Of a DNA stretch of 64,000 nucleotides, positions 55,981 to 64,000 are shown in pieces (position 1 is the stretch's first letter; each line of letters starts with the position of its first letter). The stretch covers positions 24,999,533 through 25,063,532 of the forward strand of contig CM069439.1 of assembly GCA_035610365.1 (NCBI GenBank). The letters run 5' to 3'. Position numbers and translations under genes: made by a program. This DNA is from Aquatica leii (lineage: Eukaryota > Arthropoda > Insecta > Coleoptera > Lampyridae). The notes under the pieces are model-generated. The model was not told the DNA's origin, did not search any database, and was given only the letters and a program-made list of their open reading frames with translations.

Positions 55981-56700
55981 GATCGAGCACGAAGTAGTAC
56001 CAGAAAAATAAGTCGCGCAGCTAACGAGTCTTATAGCACGCTATAACGTGTTTTAAGAAATTATTCTTTGTATCCTTACCATGTGCAACGAGACCAACAG
56101 TTAACTGAGGTTGATTTTAAATCTCGACTTGACTTTTGTGAGTGATTGCAGCGATAAAAAGCTTTTGACCCTGACTTTAGTGCCAAAACATTATTTTTAG
56201 ATTAGTGTTGTTTTACACGTAATGGAGCGCTAAATTTTCATAACACGCGTGTTTGGTATAAAGAAAACCCTCATAAAGTTTAACAAACTAACTTTCAGTA
56301 GCGGTTTTTTATTAATGTTTGAGCGGGTGTTTTAAGAAATAGTTTAATTGGACCGTTTATTTTACCAAAAAAACTTACCGGAGACTTTTGCGCAAGAATT
56401 TGATGACTTATCCTTTGAAGTTTGCAGAAGTAAGTAATGTAAGCAAGTTTGCGATTTCTTAAATATAGTTTTGACAGGTCGTTGGATTGAAAAAAACGAC
56501 ATTAGGCGCTGGTCAGCTCGTAGGCCAGATTACCGCATTAGACTTTTTTCTGCAGTAGTTAGACAGAATGTGTTTTGCGCCAGAAACTATAACGACAGTA
56601 ACACAAAATCTGAAATTGACGTAGTTGACAAAATGTTAGCTAGCTTTAATGTGGCGAGAAATGCTCAAAGATGATCATTAGTAACGATAGTAGAATTCAG
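55981..56700 (+). pseudogene. decayed Tc1/mariner transposase, relative of 45402 element
   Basis: Forward-strand remnant of the same DUF4817-type transposase group. RSSTRKISRAANESYSTL is the second helix-turn-helix. RVLRNYSLYPYHVQRDQQLT and FKSRLDFCE form the linker. DPDFSAKTLFLD-CCFTRNGA is the catalytic block with the first aspartate. NFHNTRVWYKENPH and LIGPFILPKKLTG follow. Near 56480, GRWIEKNDIRRWSARRPDYR corresponds to GRNGPIRWPARSPD. The last readable part is YNDSNTKSEIDVVDKMLASF. Stops and shifts are numerous (roughly one per 30 codons). Many residues differ from the 45.5-kb copy, so this is a separate and much older insertion. No inverted repeats could be found. Confidence 0.8.
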
Positions 56701-56709
56701 GTTTTTACG

Positions 56710-56859
56710 GGTTAATTCCCGTATTGTCGTTATCACACAAATTCAGCTTTTGTCACACACAGTGGACACCTTCAGAGTTTGTTCTGGGCGTTGTAGATGT
56801 CTACTGCGACGTGTGACAAAAACCCAGTTTGTGTAATAACAAAAATTGGGGATTTATCC
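56710..56859. repeat. hairpin-forming (MITE-like) repeat, 49-bp arms
   Basis: The left arm 56710-56758 and right arm 56811-56859 pair at about three-quarters identity. Both contain ACACAAA and TTTTGTCACAC words, and pairing extends inward through CAGTGGAC/GTCTACTG. The structure is a compact foldback of about 150 bp. No target duplication is clear. Confidence 0.6.
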
Positions 56860-58119
56860 AAAATGAAAAATTGTATTATATTAGTAACGTTTTTTACAGT
56901 TTTCGATATTAGCGGCATTGGTCAAATTTTATAATGTAGCAATAAAAACGAATGTTTATGCTTAGAACATGCTACAATAACTTGCAAACAATGTTTTAAT
57001 TTAAAATTTAATGTCTATAAAGCTGACACTAATGATTCTGATTAGAAATCAGAACTACAGTTGTTCTATGCAAAGAAGCGACGCGAAAAAGCGTGACTAA
57101 GGGCGTTTTAATTTTTACGGTACATTCCAAGTTAAAACAAAATTAAAATTGATTGATAACAATAAACTAAGATTTTCTTTAAGATAATGTAACACAAATC
57201 ATAACCAAATCATTCCATTATAATAAATAATAAATAATAAATAACAAAATAAGTGATCTTTAATGATGGTTTCTGCAATTATATAAACAAATTTTTGCAC
57301 TTGCGTAGCACAGTTAGGAATATTATGCTGTGTATAATTTAAATACATTTTTTGAAATTCGCGGTAGTATTATTTACTATCTAACAACTTCATAGCTTCC
57401 TACCTGTAAAATGAATGTTGTTAACCACTGCGATCTTCTTTATCACTACTGTTTTTAATAGGGTTCATCTTTTCCAGCAATTTTTTTAAATAATGACATT
57501 GTCAAGCTACAATGTAATTGCGTTCCATTAACAATTTTTTTATTGTGACATTTTTGTATATAAACCCAATCTGACATAAAGATTTTCTAAAATTAATTAA
57601 ATTACGTTTATTGGAAATTTTTGCTTTTGTATAAATAGCAAAAATGCCCAAAACAATTTGGTTGGAATCGTCACTTTTTGTTTTTTTTGTTGAGGGAGAT
57701 TTTAGTTATCCAAGTTCAGCACATAAAACTTTTTTTCCAGAAAAATCACATTTTGCCGAAATACTCTACGACTGTACGAACTTTGGGTAGAACTAAAAAA
57801 GTAAAATGTTAGTAATAACTAATATTATTCAAACTAGTCAAATTGAATTATGTTTGACGCTGATGTACAAAAAAAATAAACGTAAAAATTAAACAAATTT
57901 AAATTAATCCCAACAAAACCAATGTTGTTAATAAGAGGTTATGTAAGGTTGCAATTATTTAAAATAATTAAGAGTCTTGTCTATATATATATATATAAGG
58001 TTATACATTCCATTTTGGAATTGTATCCGCTCGTTTGATTTTTTTTGACTTATGTGTTTTACATAGCAGTTAGTCACTATGCTATGATTTCTTGTTTGTT
58101 TGCTTGTTTTTTTTATTAT
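56860..58119. other. AT-rich region with TA microsatellite
   Basis: AT-rich DNA with no gene. A TA dinucleotide run lies at 57982-57997. The last 40 bases are T- and A-rich and probably contain the 3' end of the LINE that follows in reverse. Confidence 0.6.
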
Positions 58120-58128
58120 TGTTTTTTT

Positions 58129-58806
58129 TTATAAGTTGATGTGTTTCTTTGCTTTTTCTGTAATTTTCTGCCATTCCTTCCTATCCTGCAACTTTTCTTT
58201 TGCTCTGGTTATTCCCATTTTTTTAATGTCATTTATGACTTGATCTTCCCAGCAGAGTTTAGGTCTTCCTCTCTGTCCAGTGTTAAGTGGGTTCCATCTC
58301 ATGATTTTCTTTATAATTGCTTCGTTTCCTCTTCTTTGCACGTGTCCGTACCACTTCATTCTCTTTGCTTTAATTATTCGTGTTATGGTTTCGTTTTCTA
58401 GTATTTCATTCACTTCTGTATTCATGAGCCTTCTATATTCTCCGTTGATTTTCTTGGGTCCGATTATTTTTCTAATTACGTTTCTTTCAAATATCTTCAT
58501 TTTATCTTCATCTTTATTTGTTAGGCATATGGTCTCTCCTGCATAGGTTACTACAGGACTTATAACTGATTTGTATAGCATAAGTTTCGTTTTCTTACGT
58601 ATATGTTTACTTCTCATCATTTCTTTGTACCTATGGAAAGTGTTATGTCCAGCTTTTATTCTTTGCGCAATTTCTATGTTTTTGTCATTTTTATTATTTA
58701 TTATTACTCCCAGGTATCTATAGTTTTGTATCACTTCGTACTTATGTTTCCCTATTTTCGTTTCTTTTTCTTCTTCTGTTTGCTCACTTTTCCTTGTGAT
58801 TTTCAT
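58129..58806 (-). pseudogene. LINE post-RT region and C-terminal tail
   Basis: A 225-codon open frame. KYEVIQNYRYLGVIINNKND is the thumb entry. RYKEMMRSKHIRKKTKLMLY and KSVISPVVTYAGETICLTNK are the conserved post-RT helices. KIFERNVIRKIIGPKKINGE and MKWYGHVQRRGNEAIIKKIM follow, then the terminal GQRGRPKLCWEDQVINDIKK, the 'GRP---W-D-V--D' motif near the end of RTE-like proteins. This region is complete and open, and is joined to the RT by a frame change near 58806-58881. Confidence 0.85.
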
Positions 58807-58880
58807 ATATTTTGTCTTTTTTTGATTTATTTCAAGTCCTCTTCTCTTTGCTACTTGCTCTATTTTATCTATTATTTCTT

Positions 58881-59459
58881 TTAATCTCTTGCTATTACGG
58901 CAACATCGTCGGCATATGCTATTATTTGCACCATTTTTTTTATATTAGATCCCGTGATTTCGCATTCTTTTATTATACCTTCCATTGTAATGTTAAAGGT
59001 TGCTGACAATCCGTCTCCTTGTCTAACCCCTCGTTTTATTTCTATTTTCTTTGTTGTTCCTTCATTGGTTTGTACTACGGCTTCTGATTTTTCCATCGTT
59101 ATTTTAATTAGACTTCTTAGTTTTTTCGGAATACCTTGGTTTTTTGCATCTTTTAGTATCATTTTTCTTTTAAGGGTATCAAAAGCTTGTTTAAAGCCTA
59201 TATACATTATATGTATTTCATTACCTTTTTCGTACGTTGATTGGTTTAATCTTTTTTGTATAATTGTAGTTAGTATTTTGTACGTTGTATTCAGTAGTGT
59301 TATTTGTCTGTAGTTATCACATTTCATTAGATCTCCTTTTTTGGGTATTGGTATAATAATTCCTATTTTCCATTCTTGCGGTATTGTTTTCGTTTCCCAT
59401 GCTTTACTTAGTATTCCGTATAATCTTTCTCTTAGTTCTTTTCCCCCATACTTTAACAT
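58881..59459 (-). pseudogene. LINE reverse transcriptase with internal gap
   Basis: A 192-codon open frame. LYGILSKAWETKTIPQEWKI, GIIIPIPKKGDLMKCDNYRQ and ITLLNTTYKILTTIIQKRLN give the finger motifs. YEKGNEIHIMYIGFKQAFDT then jumps directly to motif A, skipping the GFR--RST block that the 12-13-kb copy retains. GVRQGDGLSATFNITMEGII is motif B, and IIAYADDVAVIARD motif C with A-D-D intact. The loss is in frame, so the ORF stays open although it cannot encode a normal polymerase. Probably an internally deleted copy. Confidence 0.87.
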
Positions 59460-59551
59460 TTCGTTACATATAGTATCTATTCCTGCCGCTTTTTGATTTT
59501 GTAACTTATTGATAATTTCTTCTATTTCTTGTTTTTGTGGTGCTCTTATCT

Positions 59552-60204
59552 CTATATTATCCTCTTAAACTTCATCTTGGGATTCTTCTTCTTGTTCTGT
59601 TTCTTCTTTTTTGTTTTTTTAGTAGATAATTTTCCCAGGTCTTCCTGTCTATGTTTTTGGTTAAGTTTTTTTTTCTTTTTGTGCGTGCTTAACTGTTGGT
59701 ATAGCTTAGTATTGCTCTTATTATAATTCTTTATTTGATCCATTATTTTGTTAACGTACTCACGTTTCTTTTCTGTCATTAATTTTGCGCCTTCTTTTCT
59801 TATTCTCTTGTAATTCTCGTAATGTTCTTGCTTGCAGGTTCTTACCCAGTTTATTCTTGCCTCTCTCCATCTCATTATTATCTTTTCGCATTCTTCATCA
59901 AACCATCCAATTCTACTTTTAACTCGTTTTGTTCCTATTATCTTTTCTGCCGGTTTTATAATAATTCTTTTAATTGTATTCCACTCTTCCTCTAAACTTT
60001 TTTTTTGTTCTTTTTTTGTAGTAGGTTGTTTATCTCATTTTCATATGTCTTTATTTCTTCTTTTTTCTCTAGTTTCTCTTTGTCCCATTTCTTTTTAACT
60101 TGTCTACGTTTTTTTTCAACCATTCTTTGTTTCATTTTTGTTATAACGAGGTTGTGATCTGTTTCTACGCTAGTTCCTCTGTATGATCTTACATCATCAA
60201 TCAT
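59552..60204 (-). pseudogene. LINE charged spacer region
   Basis: Two open segments, 59992-60204 (SYRGTSVETDHNLVITKMKQ, the last piece of the endonuclease with its D-H pair) and 59552-59875 (RINWVRTCKQEHYENYKRIR and a long lysine-rich run). The D-H of VETDHNLVI is the family's catalytic histidine motif. The K-rich part probably reflects slippage in A-rich codons. Confidence 0.75.
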
Positions 60205-60240
60205 TCTCTCTCTTTTCTTTTTAATTAAAATATGGTCTTT

Positions 60241-60765
60241 TTAATTGCCTTTATTCTTTCCCGATATATTCCATATAATTTTATGTTCTTTTTTATATTT
60301 AAAATTCGTGCTTATAATATACATATCCATTTCTGTTGCTAGGTGACATAACCTCATGCCATTATCTGTTGTTTTTTTCCCAGCCACGTCTTTTATGAAA
60401 TCTTCTCTTCCTATTTTTGCGTTGTAGTCTCCTAATACTATTGATGTATCGTGTTTGGTTATTTTTTCACAACTTTCTTGCAGTTTGTTATAGAAAACTT
60501 CTTTCTCTTCTATTGCTGCTCCTTCTGTGGGTGCATAAGCATTTATAAGGGATATGTTAGCTATTGCACTTTTAATTCTTATATATGATATTCTTCCGTT
60601 TATTTCTTTAAATTGTATTAGTTTGTTCTTTATCCTTTTATCTATCATGAATATACTGATTTTGTATCGTTCCATTTCTCTACCTATTTCTTCCATTTTA
60701 TTTGTTTCTAATAGTGTTTTAATGTTCCATGTTCCTATTTTATTAATGTATCTTTTTTTATTCAC
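60241..60765 (-). pseudogene. LINE apurinic-type endonuclease, internally deleted
   Basis: A 174-codon open frame. INKIGTWNIKTLLETNKMEE is the first conserved strand (TWN), then MERYKISIFMIDKRIKNKLI jumps over the 'E-KW', 'YSG' and 'GVGF' blocks. RISYIRIKSAIANISLINAY and APTEG continue, with ITKHDTSIVLGDYNAKIGRE (the G-D-x-N-A motif) and DNGMRLCHLATEMDMYIIST. It creates the nick in target DNA in intact relatives. The catalytic glutamate block is gone, so this copy is inactive despite the open frame. Confidence 0.85.
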
Positions 60766-60876
60766 TTGTTTTTTCTTGTATATTTTACTGATTCCTTTTC
60801 TTTTCTATTTGATTTATGCGATTTATGTAACCCATATCCTTGTTCATTGCTATGTTCGTTATTGTTATTCTGTGCT

Positions 60877-61607
60877 TTATGTGTGTTTAATAGTTTTTTG
60901 AGACAGTTCTGTTAATTTTTTTTTATTTTCTTGAAACTTATCACTTTCTGGGGATCTTTCGTTTACAGTTCTTTTTTGTCTACTTTTATCGCTTGTTTCT
61001 CTATTTTCATGTTCCTCATCTTTCTCCAGGTCTTTTGTTCTGTATGTTTCGTTATTAATTATTAGTTTGTCGTATCTTATTAGCGCTTTATATCTCTTAT
61101 TTCTTGCCTCCTTCATATACGGTATCAATCTTCTTCTTTCTTCTTGTACTTCTTTAGGATAATCTTCATCGATCCAGATATCTGTGCTTTTAGTGTTTTT
61201 GCGTTTTTTAAGATATTCATTTTTGTGGATTCTTTCATTAGTTTAATCATTATTGGTCTTGTTTTTCCTTCATTGTATTTTCCAATTCTTCTTGCTTCAT
61301 CTAATTCTTCTGGTATGTTAAAGTTTATTCCTGTCTTCTGTATTACTGTATTAACTTTGTCTTGCGTTTCTTTCTCGTTTTTTTGCTCGTTGTCTTTTAT
61401 TCCTTTTATTACAATGTTTTTCTTTCTTTCTTCTCTTTTTAACATACTTATTCTTTTTTCTTGCACCGCCAATTTTTCAAGTAGTATTATTTTTTCCTCC
61501 TATACTTGCTTTATTTCCTGCATTACAGCATCTAGTTTTGAATTTCATTGCTGCATATTTCCATGAATTTGCTCGAACATTCTTTCTACTTTATTAATCT
61601 CCGCCAT
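60877..61607 (-). pseudogene. LINE N-terminal coiled-coil/RNA-binding region
   Basis: Starts at ATG 61607 (MAEINKVERMFEQIHGNMQQ). The same frame continues past two stops near 61545 and 61506 into VQEKRISMLKREERKKNIVI, a coiled coil, and ELDEARRIGKYNEGKTRPIM and IKLMKESTKMNILKNAKTLK, an RRM-like fold similar to L1-type ORF1 proteins. A shift near 61125 leads to a 83-codon basic linker. It is fused ahead of the endonuclease as in other single-ORF insect LINEs. Confidence 0.78.
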
Positions 61608-61609
61608 AT

Positions 61610-61905
61610 TTTTTTTGCGACCCTCGTATATCGGTTCCAAATTCGTTAACGCGTGAAAATTTAATGTATTATCACAATTTAAATCCAAGTCCAATAAGAT
61701 TGCGCTTGGTGTCGAACGAAGCCTTAAGCGGATATCTACTCGCCACAAAAAAAAACACGTAATCGAAGCAGCCGACTACTGCCTAAATGTTAATCAGTGC
61801 CTGACAGCTGATAGGTGTCTGTTTATTTTATTTAAGTACCGATAACAGTTTTTTAAATACTAGAGATTAGCCAGACCATAGTTGTATCCGTTAGGCAAGA
61901 AACCG
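61610..61905. other. LINE 5' leader and spacer
   Basis: GC-richer than average. It probably contains the 5' untranslated region of the LINE (about 61610-61750), then a spacer up to the Harbinger target site. No gene seen. Confidence 0.5.
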
Positions 61906-62568
61906 TTAAGCGGCCCATACACTTGCAGTTTGGTCTTGAGATTTGCCTGAAAAGGTAAGTACGCGAGCAAGTGTGAAACATCAAACTAGCCATACATTAT
62001 TCAGGCAGGCTTGCTAGCTGTGCTCAGTTCCCACTTCGGTTTTTATAAGCAGCGTCGGTTACTTCACTTAGTAACGTTTAAAATGGCGACAACAAGTGAT
62101 CGCATCAGGTTCTAGTTCTTGTAGTTTAGTTAACAATATTTTGTACGCACCATTCTTTTTATTTTTATCAGAATAGTCTCTACACTTCACCTTCCACAAA
62201 CACGGATAGTCTATATAATTCTATAAATTCTTGTATTTTTTGTGAAACCGCCATTTTTACCGTTATGAAAGAACTGTAAACAGTATATTATAAAAAGGCG
62301 AAACTTACTAAGCGCATTCAATAACACTCAGTTTGATTTTACACGCGAAACTAATTCAAGAAACTGAGACGAGGCTCGCGAATGGCCACACAGTCGCAGG
62401 CAAATTGTCGTACTTGCTCAAAAAATCAGGCTTCGACAGATTCGCGTCGTGCCGCGCCAGGCCTGAACGCGCCTTCAGTTTTCAACCACACACTATCGCA
62501 CTTATTCGCAGGTCGCGACCTGTTCAGGCACATCTTAAGACTAACCTGCAAGTGTATGGGCCGCTTTA
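61906..62568 (-). mobile_element. PIF/Harbinger non-autonomous transposon, 657 bp
   Basis: The element spans 61909-62565, flanked by TTA at 61906-61908 and 62566-62568, the 3-bp T-W-A target duplication typical of PIF/Harbinger. The inverted ends begin AGCGGCCCATACACTTGCAG on the left and AGCGGCCCATACACTTGCAG on the right, identical for 20 bp, and stay similar for about 50 bp. The interior holds a remnant of a MADF-domain gene (62083-62254) and a TATAAAAAG box near 62288. No DDE transposase is present, so it depends on a helper. Identical ends suggest fairly recent activity. Confidence 0.9.
62083..62254 (-). pseudogene. MADF-domain protein N-terminus inside the Harbinger element
   Basis: Starts MAVSQKIQEFIELYR at ATG 62254. 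After a one-base shift it continues DYPCLWKVKCRDYSDKNKKN and GAYKILLTKLQELEPDA. This is the MADF (Myb/SANT-like) DNA-binding fold: the P-C-L-W box, the Y-x-D-x-x-K-x-x-A segment and the following helix. Autonomous PIF/Harbinger elements encode such a DNA-binding accessory protein beside the DDE nuclease, so the remnant fits its host element. Similarity stops after about 57 residues, where the rest of the gene has been deleted. Confidence 0.8.
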
Positions 62569-64000
62569 CACTTTGGTGCGAAAAACGACGTGAAAGGTCG
62601 GACCCTGGCATCCCCGAGTGGGGTGTCAAATAACCGCGCGGTGACACTGATTGTCGCTATGCACTTAGATTAACACTCCGACTACCGTAATTCGAGAGAA
62701 ACGCTAATCGGTGCGCAGTACTGATAGGTGATAAACTAAGAATCTACTGCACCGATAAGGCTCAAACAACGTTTATTTAAAAACTCGAACCCGACTGCGA
62801 AGAGTCTTGTACAAACTATTTAATAAGAATGAATGGAAGTTAAATATGACACAAACATGAGTATTATTTAAAATTTTTTTTAGGGAAGGTACCTGCTATG
62901 ATTTTTTAATTTCAATTGGGCGATTGTTTTACCGCCACAAATTTTTAAATTTAGTTTACATATTTTCCGGGACCTTTGTTTGCTTAGGTGCGCTGTATTA
63001 GGTTAGTTTTTATTCAGCTTTAGTTATTACTTGTGAAACATTTAGAAGTTATTTTACTTTGTACTTAATTACAAGTTTAGTTTAAATTTAAAAAAAATGA
63101 TGTTTATTTATATTTTTGCTATATTTACATTCAAATTTGATTTTTAAATAATAAATCGGTGAGGTGCGTTGCGATCAAACATGTTACAATTGGTATTGCG
63201 TCCGTCGTAAAGTTAAAAGCATACAAGTTAACAACAAAAGTTTTTTTTTAATTTTGATAACTCATCAACAAATTAGAACTTTTTCTATAAAAAAACATGA
63301 GATTACGTACATAACACAACGCGATATTTACACCGACAATTTGTGTTCCATTAATGATTAATGTAAAAAAATAGTTGATAGATGTAGGTTGTAATTTATG
63401 TATAGAAACTTAATCACAGCATAAGTACTACAAAAAATCCGAAAAAAAACCTTTTCAGTTTACACATTTGACAAATTTTTATTAATATATCCTTTCTTAA
63501 CTTTTTTAAATTTTAAAACAAACAATGTCTAAAAACGTGTTTGAAAAAGGTATTAAAAATATTCTGCAAACATTAATGCTATCGCATACTACATTTAAAC
63601 ACATTTGATAAATGACATACACTCATGCGTTATTCTAAATAGCACTGGGTTTAACATTTACGAGCGAAGTATAATGGTAGTCTTCATTTTAAATTTAAAA
63701 GCTTTTCTCTAAATCGTTTGAATATCACGCAAATGCAACTGTATTAAATAAACTCAGTTTCATCATGATATATGCAAAGAAACAGATTTTTACCGTTTTC
63801 AATAATACAAACCTCACGCAATTTACTATTTGCATTGTGGAATGTATCGCTTTTTATACGCTTTCGAATATATTTGCCAATTTTTATATATTTTTTTTAG
63901 TACTATTAGAATAACTATATTTAAATTATTAGTAGTTCTTATATATTATACCAGTTGACATTAAGCGACTATGACTTATGGGTCGCTCGATAATTTGTAG
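62569..64000. other. right-hand flank, nothing recognised
   Basis: The first 250 bases are GC-richer, including CCCGAGTGGGG near 62613; the rest is AT-rich. A forward 65-codon ORF at 63164-63361 is not recognised. No repeat, RNA gene or coding motif that I can support. Confidence 0.55.

Larger units (their letters stand above)
58120..61607 (-). mobile_element. RTE-like LINE with long open segments and two internal gaps
   Basis: A reverse-strand non-LTR element with modules in order: N-terminal coiled-coil/RNA-binding region (61125-61607), linker (60877-61128), endonuclease (60241-60765), charged spacer (59552-60204), reverse transcriptase (58881-59459) and C-terminal tail (58129-58806). Two stretches that family members normally carry are missing: the middle of the endonuclease and the RT segment between the finger motif and motif A. 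The remaining segments are unusually open. A-rich sequence just below 58129 on the element strand may be its 3' tail. It resembles the fragment at 12245-13490 in its RT. Confidence 0.87.

Noticed and set aside
61144-61566. 140-codon forward ORF that looks like a multi-pass membrane protein
   Set aside because: Antisense shadow of the LINE N-terminal region on the reverse strand. The same holds for the hydrophobic forward ORFs at 58280, 58954, 60554 and 33557.
62333-62633. Two overlapping forward ORFs (86 and 83 codons)
   Set aside because: They lie inside the Harbinger derivative, overlap its right inverted repeat, and match no family.
1-64000. CRISPR arrays, bacterial operons, rRNA and tRNA genes
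   Set aside because: No regularly spaced identical repeats, no ribosome-binding-site gene clusters and no recognisable structural RNA; the content is eukaryotic.

Overview
ORGANISM. The window is strongly A+T-rich by eye and holds only eukaryotic transposable elements: piggyBac, Tc1/mariner, hAT, PIF/Harbinger, a MULE/FLYWCH remnant, RTE-like and CR1/Jockey-like LINEs, Penelope-like elements (PLEs), and BEL/Pao, Ty3/Gypsy and Ty1/Copia fossils. That mix points to an arthropod, most likely an insect with a repeat-rich genome. I could not identify a host protein-coding gene, tRNA, rRNA or CRISPR array. This is intergenic, or possibly deep intronic, repeat territory. LAYOUT. 1-2015: piggyBac copy A, reverse strand, running off the left edge. 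2020-7631: AT-rich DNA with a 56-codon orphan ORF, a faint LINE remnant, a GC-richer patch and a foldback repeat. 7632-12214: two PLEs head-on (PLE-1 forward, PLE-2 reverse) with a LINE scrap between them. 12245-13490: RTE-like LINE 3' part. 16196-17490: CR1/Jockey-like LINE. 17717-18395: 5' end of a second piggyBac. 18485-18920: BEL/Pao gag fossil. 19545-23810: an RTE-like LINE split by a 3063-bp DNA transposon (19893-22955) with ATAT target duplications. 26994-29701: hAT element. 31179-32260: Gypsy integrase fossil. 33230-36641: a nearly complete RTE-like LINE. 40985-42280: Copia fossil. 45402-46832: a young Tc1/mariner element with 103-bp inverted repeats. 47217-47510: THAP-domain remnant. 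49415-50807: PLE-3, a large foldback that contains a 139-bp palindromic MITE. 51720-54170: BEL/Pao pol fossil. 54430-54790: FLYWCH/MULE remnant. 55185-55380: degenerate 14-16-nt tandem repeat. 55981-56700: decayed Tc1/mariner relative. 56710-56859: hairpin repeat. 58129-61607: RTE-like LINE with two internal gaps. 61909-62565: PIF/Harbinger derivative with a TTA duplication and a MADF-domain remnant. The rest is AT-rich DNA in which I see nothing. HOW THE PARTS RELATE. The genes do not form a pathway; each is the machinery of a selfish element. The pattern most worth following is in the three PLEs. Each is flanked by an inverted copy of its own end, and each end carries a hammerhead-ribozyme-like motif. 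In PLE-1 the inverted homology stops exactly at the predicted cleavage triplet. Nesting gives a partial order of events: the ATAT-duplicating transposon entered an existing RTE LINE, and the 139-bp MITE entered an arm of PLE-3. The Tc1/mariner element looks like one of the most recent arrivals.
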